A stretch of 62,632 bases of DNA from positions 1 through 62,632 of the forward strand of contig JAFQYG010000004.1 in assembly GCA_017406565.1 (NCBI GenBank). Reading direction: 5' to 3'. Source of the DNA: Candidatus Saccharimonadota bacterium (lineage in GTDB: Bacteria; Patescibacteriota; Saccharimonadia; Saccharimonadales; Saccharimonadaceae). Both the position numbers and the translations under genes were made by a program. The notes beneath the pieces are model-generated. The model was not told the origin of the DNA. It worked only from the letters and a program-made list of their open reading frames with translations, and ran no database searches. Shown in pieces: positions 7,891 to 16,377 of this stretch; the first letter of the stretch is position 1; every line of letters starts with the position of its first letter.

Positions 7891-8382
7891 TTATTTCACG
7901 TCAATACTTATTGAGATATTTCCATCATCTAGGCTTGGTAAATTGTTAATATGCCCAATTTTTGAGTAGCTATAACTTGTGTCGAATGATTCATAGAAGA
8001 TTACGAGACAGTTATCACCAAATAACATTACGTCACCGGCTTCGATATGCTTCGGGCTATAAGTATTTGTTGGTAGAGATTCATTTAAATATACATATTT
8101 TTCATTGCCATTTAAGTCATTCATTGAAAGTTCTAGCGGTAATAGTTTTATTAAGGCTGAAGTCGTGGAGTTATTCTCTAAATCTATTCCAAGTTTCTTG
8201 TTGTTAATATTTATATAAACTTTATCCATAGTCATTTCCTCATTATCTATTGATTGATTTGTTTCGGGCGAAAGATTTGGATCTTTGTCTGATTCTTTAT
8301 TGTTTATCATGATTGTTGTAACGACGACTGAAACGATTATTGCAATCAAGATTGGAATAGAGATAGCTAGCTTTTTATTCAT
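7891..8382 (-). CDS. membrane-anchored cyclophilin-like fold protein
   Basis: A 163-residue protein with one N-terminal membrane segment (residues ~5-26), a short polar linker and an extracellular domain of the cyclophilin-like fold family that is common next to flavodoxins and hydrolases in Firmicutes. Landmarks are VYININNKKLGIDLENNSTTSALIKLLP, split around residue 65, then AGDVMLFGDNCLVIFYESF and a Tyr-Ser-Lys-Ile-Gly-His segment. It lies directly against the hydrolase gene (8383), without a gap. The molecular function of these domains is unknown; no peptidyl-prolyl isomerase activity should be assumed. Confidence 0.7.
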   Translation of the reverse strand: MNKKLAISIPILIAIIVSVVVTTIMINNKESDKDPNLSPETNQSIDNEEMTMDKVYININNKKLGIDLENNSTTSALIKLLPLELSMNDLNGNEKYVYLNESLPTNTYSPKHIEAGDVMLFGDNCLVIFYESFDTSYSYSKIGHINNLPSLDDGNISISIDVK

Positions 8383-9423
8383 TTAAATCTCAAGGCTTTC
8401 TTTTAGGAAACTCTCGATCTTATCAAATGGAATCTTATCAAGATTATCATACAAATCTACGTGTGAAGCTCCCTCTACGATGTAGAGTTCTTTATTGCCG
8501 ACTTTGGTGTTTCCGAGTGGATAGACGCCAGTATATGGTTCTGGAGTTATACCGTTGGTTTTGGTTTCACCCGTAATCATGTCGAATGCCGTTTCGCTAT
8601 TATAACGCGAATGCGCCTTTTCGCCATGGATAATCAAAACTGGCATGTCAATCTCACTTGCATAAGTTAGAATGCGTGTGTTTGCAAGGGAACCGTTAGT
8701 TTGAATAGCCCAACCGTCGTTAGAATTTAGACTACGTTTATGGTAGCCGCGCGGTGTTTTGTAATATGCGTGATAGTCTTGAAGGAACTCAGGCGCATCG
8801 TCTGGAACTGGATCTACCACGCCACCAGCGAGCTTATATTCGCCATTTTTATAATCTTCGGTACGTTGATTATTTATTGCCTTGCGAGCATTTTTGCGTG
8901 CGTCTTTATTATTATCGGCATCGAAATAACCATTTCCAGCTACGCGCGTCATGTCATACATCGTGCTAGAAATAACAGCCTTAATGCGAGTTTCAAGACA
9001 AGCGGCCTGAAGCGCCATACCACCCCAACCGCAGATACCAATGATGGCGAGTTTGTCTGCGTTCGCCTCGTCTAGATTAGACAAATAATCTACGGCGGCC
9101 TGATAATCTTCTACATTCAAATCCGGGGAAGTCATGTAACGAGTTTCGCCACCAGATTCACCAGTAAATGATGGATCGAAAGCTAAGGTCAGAAACCCAC
9201 GTTCCGCTAAGGTTTGAGCGTAGAGGCCAGATGACTGCTCTTTAACTGCACCGTATGGCCCAGAAATAGCAATTGCCGGCAACTTGCCGTTTCTTTCTTT
9301 TGGTTCGTATAAATCTGCCGCTATTTCAATTCCGAAATGGTTTTTGAAAGAAACCTTTCTGTGGTTTACTTTGTCGCTTTTTTCGAATACTTTGTCCCAT
9401 TCGTTGGTTAGTTGTAATGCCAT
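8383..9423 (-). CDS. alpha/beta hydrolase with cysteine nucleophile
   Basis: A 346-residue dienelactone-hydrolase-like alpha/beta hydrolase of the YcjY type. The nucleophile elbow reads GICGWGG (129-135), so Cys131 replaces the usual Ser; dienelactone hydrolase also uses Cys. The catalytic His is probably in EGASHVDLYDN near the C-terminus and the acid near LIIHGEKAHSRYNSE. SGPYG near 54-58 fits the oxyanion region. It leads a three-gene unit with the cyclophilin-like and YjbR genes, a set often exchanged among Firmicutes, so horizontal gain is plausible. The substrate is unknown. Confidence 0.85.
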   Translation of the reverse strand: MALQLTNEWDKVFEKSDKVNHRKVSFKNHFGIEIAADLYEPKERNGKLPAIAISGPYGAVKEQSSGLYAQTLAERGFLTLAFDPSFTGESGGETRYMTSPDLNVEDYQAAVDYLSNLDEANADKLAIIGICGWGGMALQAACLETRIKAVISSTMYDMTRVAGNGYFDADNNKDARKNARKAINNQRTEDYKNGEYKLAGGVVDPVPDDAPEFLQDYHAYYKTPRGYHKRSLNSNDGWAIQTNGSLANTRILTYASEIDMPVLIIHGEKAHSRYNSETAFDMITGETKTNGITPEPYTGVYPLGNTKVGNKELYIVEGASHVDLYDNLDKIPFDKIESFLKESLEI

Positions 9424-9481
9424 AAAGGTCTCCTTTCAAAGATATAATTGTTCAATATTCTAGTTACTATTATATCATTGC

Positions 9482-9597
9482 TGCACCGGGTAGTCTTTCT
9501 TAGATATAACCTTGATCTTCGCAGTGTATTCGGGGTGGTCGATACACTAGTCCACAACCATGCAAAGTCGAATAAGTATTTCTGGTCGTCTCTCCCG
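9482..9597 (-). pseudogene. dispersed coding remnant, copy B (in-frame stop)
   Basis: Copy B of the remnant at 6443-6579. The same frame encodes LIRLCMVVD, then TAG (complement of 9547-9549), then CIDHPEYTAKIKVISKKDYP. The stop shows it is not translated whole. It fills most of the gap 9424-9660 between the exporter and the hydrolase. Confidence 0.6.
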
Positions 9598-9660
9598 TAC
9601 CATATTCTTCCTGCACGTGATCGATAACTCTGAGTGTCCGTGATTCTTTCATTGATTAGA

Positions 9661-12600
9661 TTATAACAATGATTTAAAACTTCGAAGCAGTTTTTTGATG
9701 CCTTTCTCGGCGTCAGCAATTTTCTCGCTTGGCTTCTTAACTACAAACCTATCCAAGGTCGCCAATAGGGCAGGTAGCAAAATCAAAATAATTAAAGTCG
9801 CGCAGAAGGTGCCTAACGAAATCGCTTGGCAGACTGCTGCCGCGATTGCGGACGCCAAGTTGCCGACAATCGCCGTCACGATAATTAGAATCGATGCCGA
9901 AGTGAGAATGGCATTAATGGAACGATTATAAGTACTAATCAGCGCATCGCGTATATTCATTTTGAAGTAACTGCGGTTTTCAACATAATACGACGTAAAT
10001 AGAATCGCATAGTCAATCGTCGCGCCCATCAAAATCGACTGCACGATAATTAGCGCAATGAAGAAAATGCTCGATCCGGTCAGCGATAAATATGCCATCA
10101 CAATGTAGACTGCGCATTGAATAACTAGCACTAGCAACATCGACACGAAGAACGATTTAAAAGTGCATACGACCACCGCGAAAATCGCTAGCATCGTCAA
10201 AATCGTAATGAAGTTCATTTCGTCGCCAAACGTCTGCGATATTTCGTAGGCCATAGCCGAGTCGCCCACCATGAAATAATCCTGTTTATTGCGCGGTCCT
10301 AGCGCACTTTTGAGATCGCTAATTAATGCAAAAGTTTGCTCGCCCTCCACTGGCAGATTTGATTCGATTAATGCGCGGTAATGCTGCGGCCCCACTAGCA
10401 AATCTTTCGCTTCGTTAACAGTTTTGCGACCGTCGGTGATTTTCTCGCGCATCTCATCGTCAATTCTTTCCGCAAAACGACTGTCTGGCAAAATTTTATC
10501 CGAGACAAAGTTGATAAACTTTTCGACTGTTAAAGTCCAGTTTTCATCGTAGTCATATAATGAACCGTGATATAAGTAAGCGAGGAACAATTGATTCTTG
10601 TCCAGGTTGCCAGCTAGCGGCAAAATTGCACGGTATAAGGCCTCGTAATTATAGGTATTGCCATTTGCTGCCGCACGCATCAAAGTCGCAATTGTATGTA
10701 ACTGTGTTTGCTCGTTTCTACTGAGTCTGTTGGCGTAGTTTGGATTTGGCAAAACTTTTTCGTCAATAAAGTTAATCAAAGTTTTGAGTGATAATTTCAA
10801 ATTCTTATTTTCGTAGCGATAATTATATAGTGCATAGACTAGTTTAACTTTTTCTTGGTCTAAATTGAAAGCCTGCGCTAAGCTACCGGCCGAATACTTC
10901 GTGCTCTGGTTGTTCATAATGTATTGCGCTAGACCTAGCTGCTTAATCGTATTGCTCGTTAGGGCGCCTTTTAGCTTGTTATCATTCTGATGTTTGAGCA
11001 AGAAGTTCACTAATTCGCGCGGGGAGATTCTTGCGACATTGACTGTCGTTTCGGCTTGGTAAAGTTTGTAGATATTCTTGAGTTTTGCAAGTTTATCGTT
11101 TAGATCAATCTTTTGACGAGCTACATTGATTTCACTACTAATCTTTTGCGCAGCTTCTAGAATTGTAGCTTTATCTTCTTCGCTTAAATCCGCAAAGATT
11201 TCTGGATAGCTTGCCTCCAAGTTATTTAGCCAATTGTTTGTCGCAACCAAAGCACCGTCAACTTTCGTAGCCGCATTCGTAATATCCGCATAAGTGTATT
11301 TCTTCGTCAAAGCTTTTTCTGCCTCGCCGACTTTCGCAACCAACTCTGCGCGTAGTGCGGTAATTTGTGGCGCCAAAGCTTCTTGTGTTTCGGCTGGTAA
11401 TTCCGCCACGGCCTGATCGAACATGGCTGGCGTATTTTTGAGCTCGCCAATTTTTGTTTTTGCAGCTGCGAATTGAGTTTTTAGCTGCGCTACTTCATTT
11501 GTCGACAAGCCCATCTCGTTAATTATGTTTTGATTTGACAATGCAAAATTCACTAGTTCTTCAATGGAAGCCGAAGTGGTTGGCGTGTCGTTAGTAGTGT
11601 AGCTGTAATAAACTAATAATTGCTCCAAAGTTTTCTGGTCGATGCCGAAAATCTGCGAAAGTTCCGCCGCGCTTCTTGGTGTATCGGTCACGGCCTTGTT
11701 GCTAAAAATCTTCAGTTTTGCAAGGTCGGCACGTTGCGCTGGCGTAACCATATCTGCGTATTTGGAATTCGTCAAAATATCGTTCGTTACAAACTGTGCA
11801 AATTGATACAAGGTCAGTTTGGTTGGAATATTCTGTTCGGACAAATACAGAACATATACATCGTCCAACTTTTTACTATCGACGCCCAAAACGTTCGCAA
11901 TGTCTTGCTTAGTGCGCAAGCGATTAACTTTGTTCTGGTTAGTGAAGTTTGAGAAACGGTCAACTTTCGAAACCATTTCGCCAGACACGTTATCGGCAAA
12001 ATTCTTATTTGGAAATACTTCTTTTTGCAAGAAAGTCACCAAATCATCGAGCGAAATCTCGTGTGCATCAACATTTTTGTAATAGTGATAATAAATTGCC
12101 TTAATTAAATAATCTTCTGTTTCGACTTTTTCGGTACTTAAACTATTAATCTTCGCAACTAGCTCGTTATATTTTTCTGGCTCATTGATCGTATTGCCGT
12201 AGCAAAGCACACGCGTTGTATCTTCGCGCTTGTCGAAATCTTTGCAGATTTTTGTAACTTTCTCGTCCATTTTTGCGTCATACACTAGGGCCATTTGATT
12301 TGTTTCGCTAAACACATCCTTAATGTGATTGTTCTGTTCGGCCGTAAAAGTAATGCCGGTACTGCCTTTGAGGATGGTGCTGCCAATAAAAACTAACAAG
12401 AATAATGGCATTGCAATCTTGCGCAAATCGTAACTACGTTTGCCGAACCAATCCATCTTGAAATTCAAAGTTTTCTTTTGAGTCTTTTCGATGACTTTAT
12501 CGAATATCAATAACAACGCCGGCAGGGAAGTAAAAATCGACACTAAGCTCAAAACTACACCTTTGCTTAGCACGAGCCCCATATCGCGTCCGATTGTAAA

Positions 12601-13434
12601 ACTCATCGTGACCAGCACGACCAAGCCAACTACTGTCGTGACGGAACTGGACGAAATCGCACCAAATGAATAACGCATCGCATGACGCATGGCGGTCTTT
12701 TTGTCGGGGTGGTCTGGCTTGGCCTTCTCCTGACGATAGCGCGTAGAAAGCATGATGGCGTAGTCCATCGACAGGGCCATTTGTAGAATAGCTGAAATTG
12801 CATCCGTAATATGTGAGACATTTGGGAAGATAATATTCGTGCCTTTATTAGCAATTACGGCTAATAGAATCGCAAACAAAAACAGCCATGGCTCTACCCA
12901 TGATTTGCTCATTAGTAGCAGAATCAACATTGCACAGCCGATTGCTAATAATGTGACGTGCAGTTTCATAACTTCGCCGTTGAAGTTGTAAACTTGGCCC
13001 GCCTCTTCGATTTCGAAGCGTTTTTTATACTCGTCGTGGATCGTATTATAAACACGGTCTGCGGTTTCAGAATCGGCTGGCGCGTCGACGGTAATTTTGT
13101 AGCGCGTATATTGATCACGGTTATAGGTGTCACTTTCATCGTAGTCGACCGACGCCACGCCTTCAATTGACTCGATATCCCTTTTGATCTTCATTTTTTC
13201 ATCGTCTGGCACATCGGTCAGCATCATTTCGTAGGTGCTGGTCGAGTCGTAACTGAACTCGTCATTCATAATGTTTAGACCTAAAGTCGTTTCTGAATCG
13301 GACGGCATGTAAGAATAAATATCTTTATTGATATTTACGTGCGTAGACAAGACTGCGCAAATTGCTACAAACACCAAAAATACGCCAAAAATGGCATAGC
13401 AATGGTTCACGATAAAATCTGAAATTTTGTGCAT
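9661..13434 (-). CDS. MMPL/RND-type exporter with repeated extracellular domain
   Basis: A 1257-residue MMPL (YdgH/MmpL-like) membrane protein. The first membrane helix is at ~10-30, a first bundle lies around 165-330 (MDYAIMLSTRYRQE is a family signature), and a second bundle around 1060-1230 (GATIDYAILFTSYYVE). Between them lies a very long loop, residues ~370-1010, with at least four diverged modules of ~75 residues sharing LVNFLxxxxLPNxxFA and LGxDxxKLxxVYxLYxY. The loop is far longer than in ordinary MmpL proteins. The gene is divergent from a TetR regulator (13548), which probably controls it. A TATAAT (complement 13443-13448) lies 8 nt before the ATG. Export of lipids or drugs is a family inference. 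Confidence 0.85.
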   Translation of the reverse strand: MHKISDFIVNHCYAIFGVFLVFVAICAVLSTHVNINKDIYSYMPSDSETTLGLNIMNDEFSYDSTSTYEMMLTDVPDDEKMKIKRDIESIEGVASVDYDESDTYNRDQYTRYKITVDAPADSETADRVYNTIHDEYKKRFEIEEAGQVYNFNGEVMKLHVTLLAIGCAMLILLLMSKSWVEPWLFLFAILLAVIANKGTNIIFPNVSHITDAISAILQMALSMDYAIMLSTRYRQEKAKPDHPDKKTAMRHAMRYSFGAISSSSVTTVVGLVVLVTMSFTIGRDMGLVLSKGVVLSLVSIFTSLPALLLIFDKVIEKTQKKTLNFKMDWFGKRSYDLRKIAMPLFLLVFIGSTILKGSTGITFTAEQNNHIKDVFSETNQMALVYDAKMDEKVTKICKDFDKREDTTRVLCYGNTINEPEKYNELVAKINSLSTEKVETEDYLIKAIYYHYYKNVDAHEISLDDLVTFLQKEVFPNKNFADNVSGEMVSKVDRFSNFTNQNKVNRLRTKQDIANVLGVDSKKLDDVYVLYLSEQNIPTKLTLYQFAQFVTNDILTNSKYADMVTPAQRADLAKLKIFSNKAVTDTPRSAAELSQIFGIDQKTLEQLLVYYSYTTNDTPTTSASIEELVNFALSNQNIINEMGLSTNEVAQLKTQFAAAKTKIGELKNTPAMFDQAVAELPAETQEALAPQITALRAELVAKVGEAEKALTKKYTYADITNAATKVDGALVATNNWLNNLEASYPEIFADLSEEDKATILEAAQKISSEINVARQKIDLNDKLAKLKNIYKLYQAETTVNVARISPRELVNFLLKHQNDNKLKGALTSNTIKQLGLAQYIMNNQSTKYSAGSLAQAFNLDQEKVKLVYALYNYRYENKNLKLSLKTLINFIDEKVLPNPNYANRLSRNEQTQLHTIATLMRAAANGNTYNYEALYRAILPLAGNLDKNQLFLAYLYHGSLYDYDENWTLTVEKFINFVSDKILPDSRFAERIDDEMREKITDGRKTVNEAKDLLVGPQHYRALIESNLPVEGEQTFALISDLKSALGPRNKQDYFMVGDSAMAYEISQTFGDEMNFITILTMLAIFAVVVCTFKSFFVSMLLVLVIQCAVYIVMAYLSLTGSSIFFIALIIVQSILMGATIDYAILFTSYYVENRSYFKMNIRDALISTYNRSINAILTSASILIIVTAIVGNLASAIAAAVCQAISLGTFCATLIILILLPALLATLDRFVVKKPSEKIADAEKGIKKLLRSFKSLL

Positions 13435-13442
13435 ATTCGTAT

Positions 13443-13540
13443 ATTATAACTACTCCTGTTTAAACAAAGAAGAACAGTATTATCGAACTGTGTCTAAAAT
13501 TGAACACTATATTGACATTTTGTATGAAGAGTGGTATAAT
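13443..13540. promoter_or_regulatory. divergent promoter region, exporter and TetR gene
   Basis: On the plus strand TTGACA at 13512-13517 and TATAAT at 13535-13540 are separated by 17 nt, a perfect consensus promoter, and the TetR ATG follows after only 7 nt. On the minus strand TATAAT at the complement of 13443-13448 precedes the exporter ATG by 8 nt. Both messages are predicted leaderless. The TetR operator presumably lies between; no clear palindrome was found. Confidence 0.7.
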
Positions 13541-13547
13541 ATATATT

Positions 13548-14114
13548 ATGGTCAAAACTTCTTATCTTAGAGCAACCGAGAAAACTCGTCGCAAAATTCG
13601 CAAAGCCTTCGCGGATCTATTGGCGACGCGCGGTTCTGTCAAAAATATCACAGTGACCGATTTGGCTGAACGCGCCGAAATTACCCGTGGTACTTTTTAT
13701 AATTATTACAATAACCTGTATGAGGTTGGTGCCGAGCTTCAGGCTGAGATTGAGAAAGAGCTTTTTGCTGAGCGCTATGAATTTAATACTATTGGCGATG
13801 TTGAGCAATATGTGAATCAGATTTTTACTTTTCTTAGGCAGCAAGAGAGTGTCTATCGTCAGCTTCTATCTAGCGATGCGCCAACGGCCTTCCTGAGCCA
13901 GCTTGAAAGCGGTATGACGCAACGCGTTTTTTCAATTATGCGCGAAAAAGGCATCGAGGATAAAAACGCTGAGTTCGAGCTTTTAATTCTTACGAGCGGT
14001 ACTTTCGCCATTTTGCGTAAATATTACCGCAACGAAGTCTCTGTAACACTCGAAGATATCCATGACTACCTTCGCTATAAGCTTCGAATAATGTTTGAAC
14101 GATATATCAAATAA
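13548..14114 (+). CDS. TetR/AcrR family transcriptional regulator
   Basis: A 188-residue TetR-type repressor. The N-terminal helix-turn-helix is clear: RRKIRKAFADLL, then ITVTDLAERAEITRGTFYNYY (about 35-56). The C-terminal half is the variable ligand/dimer domain. The start at 13548 was preferred to the in-frame ATG at 13500 because the latter lies upstream of the consensus promoter. Divergent placement makes the MMPL exporter its likely target. Confidence 0.85.
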   Translation: MVKTSYLRATEKTRRKIRKAFADLLATRGSVKNITVTDLAERAEITRGTFYNYYNNLYEVGAELQAEIEKELFAERYEFNTIGDVEQYVNQIFTFLRQQESVYRQLLSSDAPTAFLSQLESGMTQRVFSIMREKGIEDKNAEFELLILTSGTFAILRKYYRNEVSVTLEDIHDYLRYKLRIMFERYIK

Positions 14115-14191
14115 GTTCGAATGGAGTGCGAAGCACGACATCCCCATGGAGCGAAGCGACATCCTCATCTCTTTGCCTGCAAAAGTATACC

Positions 14192-14330
14192 TCAGAATTC
14201 GCACGGCATTAATACCGGATAGTCTTTCTTAAGTATAACCTTGATCTTCGCAGTGTATTCGGGGTGGTCAATACACCAGTCCACCATCATGCAAAGCCGA
14301 ATAAGGTAGTCTTCTCGCCCCTCACCAAAT
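14192..14330 (-). pseudogene. dispersed coding remnant, copy C
   Basis: The best-preserved copy of the remnant: the frame reads FGEGREDYLIRLCMMVDW, then CIDHPEYTAKIKV, and ends MPCEF at TGA 14192-14194. It lies just downstream of ClbS copy 2 on the minus strand. The region 14113-14165 carries two tandem variants of ATGGAGNGCGAAGC-ACATCC, shared with 7485-7507. Confidence 0.55.
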
Positions 14331-14385
14331 GAAGAAAACTATTGAACCCGCCGAAAGACGGTGTTTTTATTTATTTGGGCGTTAT

Positions 14386-14925
14386 TTATGCGCAGTTCTT
14401 TTTGTGAGCTTTGAGCTTCTTCATCGCCCAGTCGTAGTGGGAAGATAGACAACTCACGAAATATGAGCCAAGCACAGAACCGCCAACCCAAGGATACATG
14501 CCTTTAGTGAATAGTTGTTCTTCGCTCAGGCTTTCGGCTAGTTTCATGACGTCTTTATGTGATTTTTCAAACATTTTTCTGGCGTCTTCGAGCGAAGTCT
14601 TTTGATGTTTCTTCCAATATTCGACGTTCATATCGCCGTAAGTCTTCCAAGTGTATGGTTCTGGCAAGAATGGTGCATTACCGCCTTTATTCAGATTCGT
14701 ATCTACAAATTCAAGTAGCATTCGGTGCCATTCGTATAGATGTACCCAAATATCGCGTAGATTCTTGTCGCGTCCCCAGTGGCGTTCTTTCTTCGATGGA
14801 TCGCCGGAAAAATCGAACTCGGTGTTCATTTCTTTTTCGCTCATTGAATCAGCCATTTCAATTAGCTTAGCGTAATATTCTTCGCTGGCTTTCAATAAAT
14901 CTTGTTTATTACGTGGTCTTGGCAT
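14386..14925 (-). CDS. ClbS/DfsB (DUF1706) family four-helix bundle protein, copy 2
   Basis: A 179-residue near-identical copy of the protein at 5739-6278. The upstream sequence is duplicated too: both genes are preceded by ACTTATGTATGCC-like or ATTTATGCC starts and by the same AAGTCCTTGTTTACT block. More silent than amino-acid differences separate the two genes, suggesting that the protein is under selection. It is convergent with the TetR gene across remnant copy C. Function as for copy 1: inferred protection against a reactive metabolite, substrate unknown. Confidence 0.8.
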   Translation of the reverse strand: MPRPRNKQDLLKASEEYYAKLIEMADSMSEKEMNTEFDFSGDPSKKERHWGRDKNLRDIWVHLYEWHRMLLEFVDTNLNKGGNAPFLPEPYTWKTYGDMNVEYWKKHQKTSLEDARKMFEKSHKDVMKLAESLSEEQLFTKGMYPWVGGSVLGSYFVSCLSSHYDWAMKKLKAHKKNCA

Positions 14926-15051
14926 ACATAAGTCCTTGTTTACTGTTAATATTATATCACTGGGTGCAATCAGCTATCGGTATCGTTTTTATTCTCATAG
15001 AGCTAACCTCGCGATTGGTGGTATAATGAAGGAAAAGTGGAGCAAATATAA

Positions 15052-16065
15052 ATGATAATAACTGATTCGGGCTCTACAATTGAGCAAGAAGAATATAAAG
15101 ACGAAGACGAATTACAGGATTTAATTTTTAAACATCCCGAATTAATCAGTGAAGAAAATTCTGAGTTGACAAGTATTATGCGTGAAGTTGGCACGCGTGC
15201 TGGTAGAATTGATGTGTTAGATATTGCCGAAAACGGGATTATCACAATTGTGGAAGTGAAACTTGCTCGTAATCCACAAAGTCGTCGTGAAGTTTTGGCG
15301 CAAATCTTTGATTACATTTCTGAACTATCAAATTATTCATATTATGAATTGAACGATGTAACGAACGGTGCACTTGAAAAAGTTATAAGCTCTTTTGATA
15401 ACTATGCTGAGCTACCACGCCTTATTGAAGACAATTTAAAAAATGGCGTTGTGCGACTAATTATTGCTGTTGATGAGTCGAATGACGGTCTTAAACGATT
15501 AGCGGAATTTGTTGCGCGTCATACGGATTTTAGGATTGATTTGGTTGAAATAAAAAAATATCTTAATGGGAATAATTATTTTTATGGTTCAAATGTGGTT
15601 GTGCAATCGAGCTATCAAACTACTGTCGAACGTAGCCGTGGAAATACTGCCGGCACGAATCCATTGTTAAAAGCCGCTAACGATTCTTGGGATGCATCAG
15701 GAAATACTCCAATTATTAGCCGTAAGGATTCGTCCTTTAGACAACTCCATGTTGATGGGTGGCCAAGGCCTTTACATTATGAGTTTACAATTACTCGCAA
15801 TCAGCCAATTCTATATGTTCGTTTAGACAATGAGATGTATGCAAGCGATCCGCTCACAGATAAGGTTTCGGAGGTTATGAAAAGTTTTGAGGGTAGGGAA
15901 ATATGTGGTCGTAAGATACAGGCCAGGCCATATCGTAAAAATGGGACTGGGGCTGTTTTGTATATTGCCTTACGTGAAGATGAAATAAATTTATCAACAG
16001 AAGTGATGCAAGAGTTGATTAAGCTTACTAAGGATGAAATCAGTAAGTGTTTTTCTGAAAAATAA
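15052..16065 (+). CDS. NucS/DUF91-like PD-(D/E)XK nuclease domain protein
   Basis: A 337-residue protein whose N-terminal half resembles the endonuclease domain of NucS-like proteins: GRIDVL at 51-56 supplies Asp54, IVEVKLAR gives Glu68 and Lys70, and a conserved Gln84 follows in AQIFDYI. An N-terminal DEDELQDLIFKHPELI segment is also typical of this superfamily. The C-terminal ~110 residues (RPLHYEFTITRNQPILYVRL) form a separate domain that I cannot name. It has its own promoter (TATAAT at 15021-15026). Sequence resembles stand-alone nucleases of defence and repair loci; mismatch-specific activity as in true NucS is not shown. Confidence 0.65.
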   Translation: MIITDSGSTIEQEEYKDEDELQDLIFKHPELISEENSELTSIMREVGTRAGRIDVLDIAENGIITIVEVKLARNPQSRREVLAQIFDYISELSNYSYYELNDVTNGALEKVISSFDNYAELPRLIEDNLKNGVVRLIIAVDESNDGLKRLAEFVARHTDFRIDLVEIKKYLNGNNYFYGSNVVVQSSYQTTVERSRGNTAGTNPLLKAANDSWDASGNTPIISRKDSSFRQLHVDGWPRPLHYEFTITRNQPILYVRLDNEMYASDPLTDKVSEVMKSFEGREICGRKIQARPYRKNGTGAVLYIALREDEINLSTEVMQELIKLTKDEISKCFSEK

Positions 16066-16073
16066 TGCTGAGA

Positions 16074-16277
16074 TTAATATTTGTTAGGAAAAAATTCTTT
16101 TCCAAGTTGCCATAGATATTGATCAATCTCTTTTAGGTTGAACTCATCTAGTCCATAATGTTTTTTAAAATCTACTAGGGCTTTATTAAAAATTGTGTAA
16201 TTTCTTAGGTCTCGTTGATGGGAATAGAAGTCAAATTCCGCTTTTGAGATTCTTAAAAAAGCTAGAATTTGGGTGTG
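16074..16277 (-). pseudogene. C-terminal fragment of a lost gene
   Basis: The minus strand is open from the TAG complementary to 16278-16280 to TAA at 16074-16076, with no start codon. The product is protein-like: it includes KAEFDFYSHQRDLRNYTIF and ends KEIDQYLWQLGKEFFPNKY. I recall similar C-termini in conserved hypothetical proteins of Firmicutes but cannot name the family. The 5' part of the gene was replaced by the promoter of the cation transporter that follows. Confidence 0.6.
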
Positions 16278-16377
16278 CTATAATAAGGATGTGTTATGTC
16301 AGTCATTGTCTGGGCGTAGAAAAATTGAATCTTTCTTCCAAAATTTGATAACCCAAACCTTAAAAAATGGAGTTTTT

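Noticed and set aside
9408-9719. 103-residue minus-strand frame between hydrolase and exporter
   Set aside because: It reads the remnant copy B out of its conserved frame and overlaps the real 3' end of the exporter gene.
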